Shown here: positions 17,629 to 26,288 of the stretch, in pieces
Layout of the letters: each line of letters begins with the position of its first letter
How positions within the stretch are numbered: position 1 is the first letter of the stretch
DNA from: Fodinibius sp964490705
GTDB taxonomy: Bacteria; Bacteroidota; Rhodothermia; Balneolales; Balneolaceae
Assembly (NCBI GenBank): GCA_964490705.1
Contig: CAZBCG010000008.1
Span: 1-64,000, forward strand
Direction of reading: 5' to 3'
DNA length: 64,000 nt
Translations under genes and position numbers: made by a program
The notes under the pieces: model-generated
The model's database searches: none
Told to the model about the DNA's origin: nothing
What the model saw: only the letters and a program-made list of their open reading frames with translations

Positions 17629-18585
17629 TTATTGACAGATGACAGATTGTAGTTTCTCTGTCGAAATATTAGCACCGCAAACAACAATGACCGTGCTTTG
17701 ATCAGCAAATCGCTCAGGATGTTTCAGCAGGCTGGCAATAGCCACACCCGCTGCCCCCTCCACCAACTTGCTGTGGTGCTTGATCATAGAACGGATAGCA
17801 GAGGCAATTTCGTCTTCAGAAATTAAAATAAAATCATCAACCAGCTTTTTGCACAGCTCAAAAGTGATGGAATCGCGCTCGAATCCCCCGGCCGAACCAT
17901 CCGAGAGCGTTGGCTTTGATTCGACTTCCTTGTACTCATCGGCGCGGACACTCACGCTCATTTCGGGCGAATTTTCGGGCTGACAGCCAATGATCTTGGT
18001 TTTTGGTGATTGGTCTTTTATAAAACTTCCGATGCCCGAAATGAGTCCGCCGCCACCCACCGTCGCCAAAATGTTATCGGTGTTTGGAAGCTTTTCCAGA
18101 ATCTCAATCCCAATAGTTCCCTGTCCGGCGATAATTTGTGGATCGTTGTACGGAGATACGTAAATCCACCCCTGTTCTTCAGCTGTTTCACGTGTATAAA
18201 TCTCAGTGTCATAGGGATCATCACCATAAAATTCGATCTCTACATCAAATGCTCGAATAGCCTCAACTTTCGAAGATACCGTATTATGCGGCAGAAAAAC
18301 CTTTCCTTCGATTCCCAAAAGATTGCATGCCCGGGCAAATCCTAATCCGTGATTTCCTGTGGATGCCGTAACCGGCAGGCCGTCAAGATTTTGCTCCTGG
18401 ATCCATTTGAGTTTATTGAGGCTTCCGCGCGCTTTAAAAGATCCTGTGACCTGTTCGCTTTCCAGTTTCAGATATACGTCGCCGTTGCAATGATCGCTCA
18501 GCCAGTTTGAATAGAGCAGGGGGGTGTAAAGTACATCATTTTTGATACGGCTATTGGCCTGTACAACCTCTTCAGTTAGATTCAT
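17629..18585 (-). CDS. PLP-dependent threonine/serine dehydratase-like enzyme
   Basis: Fold-type II PLP enzyme of 318 residues. The PLP lysine lies in TGSFKARGSLNKL, the substrate loop is TASTGNHGLGFA, and the phosphate-binding loop is GGGGLISG. There is no regulatory ACT domain, so it is a short catabolic-type enzyme (threonine/serine ammonia-lyase, or related hydroxyaspartate dehydratase or racemase). It shares the family with the gene at 39542-40495 but differs in motifs (TASTGNHG here, THSSGNHA there), so the two are not recent duplicates. Confidence 0.85.
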   Translation of the reverse strand: MNLTEEVVQANSRIKNDVLYTPLLYSNWLSDHCNGDVYLKLESEQVTGSFKARGSLNKLKWIQEQNLDGLPVTASTGNHGLGFARACNLLGIEGKVFLPHNTVSSKVEAIRAFDVEIEFYGDDPYDTEIYTRETAEEQGWIYVSPYNDPQIIAGQGTIGIEILEKLPNTDNILATVGGGGLISGIGSFIKDQSPKTKIIGCQPENSPEMSVSVRADEYKEVESKPTLSDGSAGGFERDSITFELCKKLVDDFILISEDEIASAIRSMIKHHSKLVEGAAGVAIASLLKHPERFADQSTVIVVCGANISTEKLQSVICQ

Positions 18586-18794
18586 TGAAAAATTAGATCC
18601 GATAATATTTTATTGACTGAAATTATACGAAGCTTTCGAAGCAATAAAAATAGCTTGTTTAGGCTGATCTTCTTGTAGTTTTGACTTTTTATTTAGAGAT
18701 TTATTCCAAAATATCGGTTTAGTAACAAATTTTTGTAAGAGTCGGGGTAGAAATGTAACAAGTTATAGTAACTTTCATCAATAAAGAGGTGTTT

Positions 18795-19391
18795 ATGGAT
18801 TGTCCGAATTGCGGCAAAAGACCAGTGGGCTTATTTCATTCTTTGCGGCCACGTGGGCTTGCTATCAAGAAGTTTTTCCAGGGATATTTTAAATGTAAAA
18901 ACTGCGGAACGATACTGCGGCAGAAGAAGGAATCAGTGATATTCCCAAAATTCAAAAACTCGTTCTGGATTTACTACCTGCTTTTTCTTGCACTGATTAT
19001 TGGTTTGGGGTTCGGTGTACTGCAATTAATAGTGATGTTCGAATTTCAAATTTGGGCTGTAATTTCTCTGATTTCACTTTACAGCATCATAATAGGAGGA
19101 ATAGGAGATGAATTGAGGGCTCGATGTTGGATTATCGTAGAGGCTGATCCGGAGGAAGACAAGCAAACGTCAGAAAAGATGACAACGACCGGGGTAATTA
19201 TCTTTCTCCTTCATACGTTAATTTCCGGTGCTCTGGCGATCTGGATTATTCGGAATATCGAAATAAGTCAGGTCGGCAATTTCCTATTTTTTATTGGAAC
19301 TTTTCTATACTTGGTAGGAGTCTTTGGTGTTGCGATATGGATTCTCAAAAAGTTCTCTATGCAACCTGCCGAGTCTGTTTCGGAAGGCTAG
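18795..19391 (+). CDS. Zinc-ribbon membrane protein of unknown function
   Basis: Start put at the ATG at 18795 because AGAGG (18785-18789) lies at the right distance; a GTG two codons earlier is less likely. The N-terminus has a four-cysteine ribbon, CPNCGKRP (3-6) and CKNCGT (about 35-40), followed by four hydrophobic helices in pairs (about 57-100 and 133-188) with a soluble acidic loop between. Cytoplasmic metal-binding head plus membrane body. No specific family recognised. Confidence 0.7.
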   Translation: MDCPNCGKRPVGLFHSLRPRGLAIKKFFQGYFKCKNCGTILRQKKESVIFPKFKNSFWIYYLLFLALIIGLGFGVLQLIVMFEFQIWAVISLISLYSIIIGGIGDELRARCWIIVEADPEEDKQTSEKMTTTGVIIFLLHTLISGALAIWIIRNIEISQVGNFLFFIGTFLYLVGVFGVAIWILKKFSMQPAESVSEG

Positions 19392-19436
19392 AACCAGCCT
19401 GGGAAGAATCAATACGTGGTTGTAAATCTATACTTC

Positions 19437-21269
19437 TCAAGTTGGCAGTCCTTCCATTTTCATGATCTCGAGAGCATTCGTTGTAGGGCAGGGACCGGGT
19501 TTCAGCTTATATTCAAAGCTCATTTTTCCATCTTCAATAGTTTCGGCGAAATGCCAGTTTCTAAGTTCAGGAATTGATTCTTCGAGCTGAGCCAGCTCCA
19601 GATCGTGAGTTGACACAAGTCCCACCCCATTTCTGCCTGCCACATTTTTAAGAAATGCTTCGCTGCCCTGTAGTCGCTCCCGATTATTGGTACCGCGATA
19701 GATTTCATCCACCATAAAAAAGAGCGGGGTGTCGTGATTATCCTGTAGCAGAGTTAAGAGTTCGCGCAATCGCTTGACCTCCGCATAAAAATGAGAGAGG
19801 CCGTCATCCAGCGAATCGGTGACATTGATGCTGCTAAACAGTCGAAAAGGAATGGTGGACAATGATGAAGCGTTCACCGGCGCGCCCGCAAAACAGATAG
19901 CCAAATTGATGCCCATCGTCCGCAGAAAGGTGCTTTTGCCCGCCATGTTAGATCCCGTAATCAGCAGCAGATTGCCATTGGAATCTATAGAAATATCGTT
20001 GGTGACTTTCTGATCTTCGGGGATGAGCGGATGCCCCAGATCAGTGGCTTCAAAAGGTGTTGAGGCTTGTTTATCCGGCAGCGAAAAATTGTAGTGGGGA
20101 TGTAACCACGCATAGTTGGCCATCGAAGAAAATGCTTCGAGCTGATATACGTGACCGACCCATTCCTCGAGATGCGGTGCCAGCTCTTTTTTAAACGAGC
20201 TTAGCTTTTGCGAATAATAGAGATCCCACGGCATCAAAAAGTTAAGCAGTACCCAGATGACTTCGCTCTGTTGCGATGAGGCCGCACCGGCAATGCGGAT
20301 AATCTTGTTCACGTATTTGGATGGGGAATAGTCACTGTCCCAAAAGGGGTGGCAGAACTTTTTGAGTGCTGAATCGGGTTGATAATCGTAGCGCTCCAAA
20401 AATCCGAGTACGGCATTAAACCGGCTAAGCAGTTTCTCAATTTGATGCGATTCGTCGTACAATCCCGATATTTTTTCGCTGTTGAAATTGTAAATCACCA
20501 AGTACAGCAAGAAGCTGAATATTACGTAGGGATCCATAAGGCCGGCCAGGTAAAGTCCACCCAGCACGATATTGAGGATGGATAAAATGCCGAGCACAAC
20601 GAGTGAAGTTGTATAATTAGCTTCTTTCGACTGTTTAAGATGATCGATCAGCTCTTCCAGCGACCAGTCGGTATCCAGTTGTTGTTCTTTGTTAAGTTCG
20701 GATAACAGATGCAGCCGATCCCGAAACTGTGTTTCCTGTACTAGTTCTTTTACAATTGCTTGTCGTTTTTCAATTTCGTCAGGATTGGGTTCTCTCGTTA
20801 ACAGGTAGCTTGCCAGCTGATCGGTACCACCCTGATAATTCGCAGTATCCATTAGTTGGAGCAGCGAATGGTTACCAATGAGGTTGAGGTCGGTTGCAAA
20901 AGGGTGATCTGCGTAATCCTGGGTGGGTAACTTTTCGGGAATATTCGGCCAATTAAGCTGCAGCCGAGCTAAGTGTCTTTCTCGTATTGACCGCCATATC
21001 GAAAAGGTTTGCTTAGTGCTGTCGATGGATTTGTGCAGGCGAATGAGTTTCCAAAATCCCGCAATAAATGCAAGCAAGATCATCCAGAAGAGCCATTCCG
21101 GACCGAATTGTCCGGCCAGATAGACTACGGCCAATCCTCCTACGAAGGTGCCTAAACGAGTCATGGATAAGCGATTGCTCAGCTGATCGAGATTAGTAAT
21201 TTTTTGTTGCAGCCGGCGAATCTGGTTTCGAAGCGCCTGCTGTAGTGAATTGCGCGTGTAGCTGCTCAT
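19437..21269 (-). CDS. Membrane-anchored MutS-family ATPase
   Basis: C-terminal half is a MutS ATPase: Walker A LITGSNMAGKST (about 437-448), a DDGLSHFYAEVKRL segment, Walker B FFMVDEIYRGTN and a final STHDLEL. Unlike mismatch-repair MutS it has no mismatch-binding domain and carries hydrophobic pairs at about 40-75 and 220-262, so it is probably in the inner membrane. Size (610) fits the poorly characterised membrane MutS homologues seen in Bacteroidota. The gene for a free-standing Smr domain lies 62 bases upstream in the same direction, recalling MutS2 where both parts are one chain. Confidence 0.85.
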   Translation of the reverse strand: MSSYTRNSLQQALRNQIRRLQQKITNLDQLSNRLSMTRLGTFVGGLAVVYLAGQFGPEWLFWMILLAFIAGFWKLIRLHKSIDSTKQTFSIWRSIRERHLARLQLNWPNIPEKLPTQDYADHPFATDLNLIGNHSLLQLMDTANYQGGTDQLASYLLTREPNPDEIEKRQAIVKELVQETQFRDRLHLLSELNKEQQLDTDWSLEELIDHLKQSKEANYTTSLVVLGILSILNIVLGGLYLAGLMDPYVIFSFLLYLVIYNFNSEKISGLYDESHQIEKLLSRFNAVLGFLERYDYQPDSALKKFCHPFWDSDYSPSKYVNKIIRIAGAASSQQSEVIWVLLNFLMPWDLYYSQKLSSFKKELAPHLEEWVGHVYQLEAFSSMANYAWLHPHYNFSLPDKQASTPFEATDLGHPLIPEDQKVTNDISIDSNGNLLLITGSNMAGKSTFLRTMGINLAICFAGAPVNASSLSTIPFRLFSSINVTDSLDDGLSHFYAEVKRLRELLTLLQDNHDTPLFFMVDEIYRGTNNRERLQGSEAFLKNVAGRNGVGLVSTHDLELAQLEESIPELRNWHFAETIEDGKMSFEYKLKPGPCPTTNALEIMKMEGLPT

Positions 21270-21331
21270 AAGTAAGGTTAATTGAAATGATACTCAGCCG
21301 AAGGATAGAGAAAGGAGCGAAAAAATGCAGG

Positions 21332-21607
21332 TTATTTGTGATCTTGTTTCAATGAAGCAATGGTTGCACCCCAGCCGCTGCGATCGCCGGCCAGCGAATA
21401 GCTTTTAACATGGGGATTGCGATCAAGCAGGGCATGCACCGAGCGACGGATATTGCCAACGCCCTTGCCGTGGATGATGCGAATTTCATAAATCTCTTCT
21501 TCGAGACAAGCCTCAATATAATTGGGGATGAGCGATCCGAGATCTTCCGGACAAAAGCTGTGCAAATCGAGCGTGCCGTCAATGGGTAATTCTTGCGGTT
21601 CCATCAT
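21332..21607 (-). CDS. Stand-alone Smr-domain protein
   Basis: 91 residues consisting only of a small MutS-related domain. It has the LDLH motif (14-17), the HGKG loop followed by VGNIRRSVHALLDR, and a final RSGWGATIASLK in place of the usual GxGxT-type ending. Smr domains nick or cleave nucleic acid, some acting on mRNA or stalled ribosomes. First gene of a pair with the membrane MutS homologue. Confidence 0.88.
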   Translation of the reverse strand: MMEPQELPIDGTLDLHSFCPEDLGSLIPNYIEACLEEEIYEIRIIHGKGVGNIRRSVHALLDRNPHVKSYSLAGDRSGWGATIASLKQDHK

Positions 21608-21735
21608 CAGGGATTATATTTTACTTCAGACCTAAAAGTACCGTCAATTAAAGTCAGGGTAAAATAAATATGAGTCCGTCAATATTTTTATGTAAGTATT
21701 TGTTTTTATTGTTTTTATTGCGGATTATATAATCA

Positions 21736-22515
21736 ATGAAGAAATGGTTATCCGCATTTATAATTGCAGTTGTTATCAGTATGGGCATCGGTGCGGATTG
21801 TTTAGCGCAAGAGGGTCCGGAGCGATTTTGGTACTGGTTGAAGGATGATCCCGTTGCGATGGTATCGGATATTACGCCCCGGCGGTTGCTAACATTTTCT
21901 GCGGTTGGAGTTGGTATTTCTGCTATGACACTCAATGACGCTTCGTCCAGCAGAAACATACAATATCATTATGCGAAGTCTCCATTCCTGGATTTTTCAA
22001 ATCACTGGGGCGATTGGAAAATTGCCGGATCGGTTTCGGTGGGTATTTTTGCAACCTCGTTGTTGACTAATAACTCAAGATTTCAGGATGCGGCATTTAC
22101 ATCATTACAAGCGCTACTGCTGACCAAGATTACTGTTAATACCAGCAAGTTTCTATTTGCCCGCGAGCGTCCCTATCAAAACGACAAACCCCATAATTTT
22201 GACTTTATGGAACTGGGAGCGGCATCCTTTCCATCGGGGCATACTGCTACTGCTTTTGCGTTAGTTACCCCGTGGATGATGTATTATCCCGGCCCGCTAA
22301 CCTATGCGTTGATGGCGATTCCGGTGGGTACCGCCATTGCACGAGTTGCCAAAGGGGAGCACTGGTTCAGTGATGTTTCAGCAGGTGCGGCAGTAGGGTT
22401 TTCAATTGCTCACTACCTATCTAAGAAGCACTTGGAATTGGGATCTGACCAGATTGATATCATGCCTCAGGCCGGAGCGAATACTTTTGCGCTGACGGTA
22501 AATTTTTCATTTTGA
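21736..22515 (+). CDS. Exported PAP2-family phosphatase
   Basis: Signal peptide to about residue 25, then a PAP2 fold. The three signature motifs are present: KFLFARERPY (motif 1), FPSGHTATAFA (motif 2) and ARVAKGEHWFSDVSAG (motif 3) with both catalytic His residues. Likely substrates are polyprenyl or lipid phosphates in the envelope. It ends exactly next to the convergent stop codon of the ABC-F gene, with no room for a terminator between them. Confidence 0.9.
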   Translation: MKKWLSAFIIAVVISMGIGADCLAQEGPERFWYWLKDDPVAMVSDITPRRLLTFSAVGVGISAMTLNDASSSRNIQYHYAKSPFLDFSNHWGDWKIAGSVSVGIFATSLLTNNSRFQDAAFTSLQALLLTKITVNTSKFLFARERPYQNDKPHNFDFMELGAASFPSGHTATAFALVTPWMMYYPGPLTYALMAIPVGTAIARVAKGEHWFSDVSAGAAVGFSIAHYLSKKHLELGSDQIDIMPQAGANTFALTVNFSF

Positions 22516-24405
22516 TTACATCTGCTCGGCCAGTTCAAACCATCGCTCTGTGCAGTTTTCAATTTTGGCTTCCAGCTCGGCATAGCGGTTCGATTTTTCC
22601 CTGAGTTCATCGTGTTCTAGATCACCGCTGCTGATTTCGTCTTCCAGAGCCTGCTTTTGTTCTTCCAGCTCCTCGATCTGCTTTTCCAGCTTGTTGTATT
22701 CACGGCGTTCGTTATAGCTAAGTCCCTCGTTGTTAGACGATGATTTCTTATTCTTCTGATGGGATGATTGCACTTTCTCCTTTTTCTTTGCCCGCTCATT
22801 GGCCTCCTGCCGTTTGCGGAGCTGACGATACTCTTCATACGTGCCGTGGTGATCACTAACCTGACCATCGCCCTCAAACACTAAATAGTGCTCTACCAGT
22901 TTATCCATAAAAAAGCGGTCGTGAGAGACCAAGATCAGGCAGCCCTGGAAATCCAGCAGAAACTCCTCCAGCTTGTTAAGAGTGAGCAGATCAAGGTCGT
23001 TGGTGGGCTCGTCGAGGATCAAGAAATTGGGATTTTCGAGCAGCACCATCATCAGGCTTAAGCGCCGTTTTTCGCCGCCGCTCAGCTTTTCGACCGGCGT
23101 ATATTGCATCTCAGAGGTAAACATAAAATGCTTCAAAAACTGGGAGGCCGAGATCTTTTTGCCGTTGGCCAATTCCACCACTTTGGCAACATCTTCAATG
23201 ATGTCGATTACGCGCTTGCTTTCATCAAAATTGAGTCCCTCTTGCCGGTAGTGTCCAAATACAATGGTTTCACCCACGCGACGCTTGCCCGAATCTATCG
23301 GTTCCTCACCGGTAAGCATCTTCAGAAACGTACTTTTGCCCACACCATTTTCGCCGATGATGCCAATGCGTTCGCCTTTTTCAAAATCGTAATAAAAGCT
23401 GTCCAGAATCTGCTCATCACCATAGCTTTTTGAGACGTTCAGCAGTTCCAGAATTTTGCCGCCCATGCGACTCATATCCATCTGCAGACGCAGCTCCGGG
23501 TCATCGGGACCGGTATCGAGGTCGTCCTCCAGCTCCTTGAAATCATCAATACGCGATTTCGATTTGCTGGTCCGCGCTTTGGGCGACCGCCGCATCCACT
23601 GCAGTTCTTTCTTATACAGCTGATTTGCTTTATGGGCGCGCTTCCGCTCAATTTCGCGTCGTTCGGCACGTTTCTGCAGAAAGTATTGATAATTACCCTC
23701 GTGGTGATACAGCTTGCCGCCCTCCATCTCGATGATGTGATCACATACCCGATCGAGGAAATAGCGGTCGTGCGTAACCATCAGCAGCGTCAGGTTACTT
23801 TGTTTGAGATACTCTTCCAGCCACTCGATCATCCGTACATCAAGGTGGTTGGTCGGTTCATCGAGAATCAGCATGTCGGGATCGTCGAGCAGCACAAACG
23901 CCAATGCCACGCGCTTTCGCTGTCCGCCGGAAAGGGTGGCAATATCCTGGTCGAGATCATGAATATTAAGCTTGCCCAGAATTTGCTCCATCCGTTGTTC
24001 ATAATCCCAGGCATTGGCGGCATCCATTGCCGCAGAAGCTTTCTCAAAGGCCTTTTGTGTTTCTTCATTGTAATCCTCGGCCTGAGCCTGTACGGCTTGA
24101 TCATACTCCTGGATCAATTGCACCATCTTATTATTGCTCTGGGCAATGTACGAACGGATGGTTAGGCTCTCATCGAGCTGTGGATCTTGTTCCAAGAAGC
24201 CGATGCTCACATTATTCTGGATCATCACTTTACCTTCATCGGGTGTTTCATCGCCCGCCAGAATTTGAAGCAGCGTTGATTTGCCCGTGCCGTTTTCAGC
24301 AATTAATGCCGTTTTATCGCCCTCGGAAATCCCAAAGGAGAGCCCCTCAAAAAGGACTTTATGGCCGTAATTTTTTGATAGGTTTTCGGTAGAAAGAAAC
24401 GTCAT
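22516..24405 (-). CDS. ABC-F family ATPase, Uup-like
   Basis: Start set at the ATG at 24405 (MTFLSTENLSKNYG), the usual opening strand of ABC-F proteins; an upstream in-frame start adds 17 unrelated residues. Two ATPase cassettes without membrane parts: Walker A ALIAENGTGKST and GIIGENGVGKST, signatures LSGGQRKRVALA and LSGGEKRRLSLM, Walker B LILDEPTNHLD and LILDEPTNDLD. The linker holds a charged arm, and the C-terminus ends in a coiled coil (about 555-629) as in Uup. Acts on the ribosome or nucleic acid in the cytoplasm. Confidence 0.92.
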   Translation of the reverse strand: MTFLSTENLSKNYGHKVLFEGLSFGISEGDKTALIAENGTGKSTLLQILAGDETPDEGKVMIQNNVSIGFLEQDPQLDESLTIRSYIAQSNNKMVQLIQEYDQAVQAQAEDYNEETQKAFEKASAAMDAANAWDYEQRMEQILGKLNIHDLDQDIATLSGGQRKRVALAFVLLDDPDMLILDEPTNHLDVRMIEWLEEYLKQSNLTLLMVTHDRYFLDRVCDHIIEMEGGKLYHHEGNYQYFLQKRAERREIERKRAHKANQLYKKELQWMRRSPKARTSKSKSRIDDFKELEDDLDTGPDDPELRLQMDMSRMGGKILELLNVSKSYGDEQILDSFYYDFEKGERIGIIGENGVGKSTFLKMLTGEEPIDSGKRRVGETIVFGHYRQEGLNFDESKRVIDIIEDVAKVVELANGKKISASQFLKHFMFTSEMQYTPVEKLSGGEKRRLSLMMVLLENPNFLILDEPTNDLDLLTLNKLEEFLLDFQGCLILVSHDRFFMDKLVEHYLVFEGDGQVSDHHGTYEEYRQLRKRQEANERAKKKEKVQSSHQKNKKSSSNNEGLSYNERREYNKLEKQIEELEEQKQALEDEISSGDLEHDELREKSNRYAELEAKIENCTERWFELAEQM

Positions 24406-24545
24406 GAATTTTTGGTGATGATCGGGTGCAAAAAGCCAATTAAGATAAGGAACCATCCTGCCATTTAGAAACGCCTGCCCGGTCGTTTTTGTCTTGCAAT
24501 CGACCGTTTTTCGTGTTTTTTTAAGCCAACAAAAAATATCGACTC

Positions 24546-25544
24546 ATGGATTTTTCATCACTGCCCAAAATAGAGTTGCACTTGCATCTGGATTGCTCTC
24601 TCAGTTTTGATGTAGTGCAGAAATTGAATCCCGATATAACGAAATCGGAGTATCGAGAATCATTTATTGCGCCTGATAAGTGCCGTGATTTGGCTGATTA
24701 TATCAGTCGGTCGCTGGAGGCCATCAAATTGATGCAGAACAAGGAATCATTACAACTGGTCGTGGGAGATCTGTTTAAACAGCTGCAGGCCGATAATGTG
24801 ATCTATGCCGAAATCCGATTTGCTCCGCTAGAGCATACGAAGCAGGTATTGTCTGCCGAACAGGTGGTTTCTGCCGTGAACGAAGCAGTATCAGAGCAGG
24901 TCGATGAAACTGGTATCAAAGCAGGCATTATTCTGTGTACGCTGCGTAATTATTCGGAAACGCAAAGTATGGAAACCGTAAAGCTGGTTGAACAGTTTAG
25001 GGACACTAATATTGTGGGATTTGATATTGCCGCAGACGAAGCAGGATATCCCATTGATAATCACGTTGCGGCTTTCCGGTATGCCAATGAAAGGGGATTG
25101 AATTGCACGGCGCATGCCGGTGAAGCAAGGGGACCAAAGAGTGTTCGGGAGACGCTGGATAATTTTGGGCCATCTCGAATTGGCCATGGCGTGCGAAGTG
25201 CAGAAGACCGGGAGCTGATTGAACGGTTAAAGGAGCAAAATATCCACTTGGAAGTGTGCCCGACGAGTAATATCCAGACGAATGTGTATGAGAACATGAC
25301 CGACCATACGGTTAATACGTTATTGGAGTCAGGTGTTTCGCTGAGTATCAATACCGATACGCGCACCATTTCGGATGTCACGCTGGATGAGGAATATCAA
25401 ACCATGGCAGAAATATTTGAATGGGACAAAGATCAACTTTTGCAAACCAATATTGAGGCTATTGCGCATGCGTTTACTGATGATGAAACCAAGCAGCGGT
25501 TAGAAGAGCGCATCACCACAGCCTATGATGCCAGCCCGGTATAA
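24546..25544 (+). CDS. add: Adenosine deaminase-family amidohydrolase
   Basis: 332 residues of the adenyl-deaminase family: zinc ligands in ELHLHLD (His12, His14), HAGEARGP with the catalytic Glu, RIGHGVRS, EVCPTSN, and the metal Asp in SINTDTRTIS. Cytoplasmic purine salvage (adenosine or deoxyadenosine to inosine) is the default reading. The residue after the metal Asp is Thr, whereas classical adenosine deaminases have a second Asp, so substrate may differ (for example 6-aminofutalosine or an N6-modified adenine compound). Alone on its strand, with its own promoter region. Confidence 0.82.
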   Translation: MDFSSLPKIELHLHLDCSLSFDVVQKLNPDITKSEYRESFIAPDKCRDLADYISRSLEAIKLMQNKESLQLVVGDLFKQLQADNVIYAEIRFAPLEHTKQVLSAEQVVSAVNEAVSEQVDETGIKAGIILCTLRNYSETQSMETVKLVEQFRDTNIVGFDIAADEAGYPIDNHVAAFRYANERGLNCTAHAGEARGPKSVRETLDNFGPSRIGHGVRSAEDRELIERLKEQNIHLEVCPTSNIQTNVYENMTDHTVNTLLESGVSLSINTDTRTISDVTLDEEYQTMAEIFEWDKDQLLQTNIEAIAHAFTDDETKQRLEERITTAYDASPV

Positions 25545-25558
25545 TTTTGCTGATATGA

Positions 25559-26155
25559 TCAGCCGGTAATATTGGCAATGCCATCATAGACAAACTGGAT
25601 GGCTAGTGCGGCCAGGATGACGCCCAGAAATCGCCGCAGAATTTCATCGCCCGTCTTGCCGATAATTTTCTTTAGATATTTGGATACGAGCATCAGGATC
25701 AGCGTGAGCAGGCAGATTGTAAGAATTGCCGCTGCAACTGAAATATCCGCACTCAGTTCTCCTGATTTTGAAAAGAGCAGTATCGACAGGGTAAGTGATC
25801 CCGGTCCCGCCAAAAGAGGAATGGACATCGGGAATACAGAGATATCTTTTTTCTTTTCTGCTTTAGTGTATTCGATTTCTTCGGTAATCATATTGAAGGC
25901 CGTGTAGAAGAGGAGCAGTCCGCCCGAAATACGGAGCGCATGAATACTGATGCCCAGCTGTGCCAGCAGGGGTTCCCCGTAATTTCCAAAAAGCACCAGC
26001 AAAAAGGCCGAAATGATGATTGCTTTGAAAGCCATAATCCTGCGGTGACGTTTTTCGCCCGGGGGCACCAGCGAGTGAAAAATGAGGGCGGCCCCGATGG
26101 GATCAATAATGACAAACAGACCGGTCAGTGCATTTAGATAAGCAGGAATATCCAT
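25559..26155 (-). CDS. MarC-family integral membrane protein
   Basis: 198 residues with about six helices in two related halves, opening with LTGLFVIIDPIGAALIF and containing PMSIPLLAGPGSLT, the conserved MarC/UPF0056 sequence. The family is sometimes called NAAT but transport has not been firmly shown. Follows the amidohydrolase pair after a terminator hairpin, so probably its own unit. Confidence 0.88.
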   Translation of the reverse strand: MDIPAYLNALTGLFVIIDPIGAALIFHSLVPPGEKRHRRIMAFKAIIISAFLLVLFGNYGEPLLAQLGISIHALRISGGLLLFYTAFNMITEEIEYTKAEKKKDISVFPMSIPLLAGPGSLTLSILLFSKSGELSADISVAAAILTICLLTLILMLVSKYLKKIIGKTGDEILRRFLGVILAALAIQFVYDGIANITG

Positions 26156-26234
26156 TGAAAATGAGTTTCTGGGGATTCAACGCAACGTCCAGAATAGCTA
26201 TTAATTAGTAGGAGGGCAATGGCTTAAAAATAAT

Positions 26235-26263
26235 ACCCTCAAGGTTTTCGAAACCTTGAGGGT
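26235..26263 (-). terminator. Terminator hairpin of the GGTTTTnnAAACC type (copy 2)
   Basis: Thirteen-base perfect arms ACCCTCAAGGTTT / AAACCTTGAGGGT with loop TCG. On the minus strand it is followed by ATTATTTTTA. It lies just past the amidohydrolase operon and has the same layout as hairpins at 16878 and 30951. Confidence 0.8.
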
Positions 26264-26288
26264 TTGAATACAAATTCTAATTTAAAAA

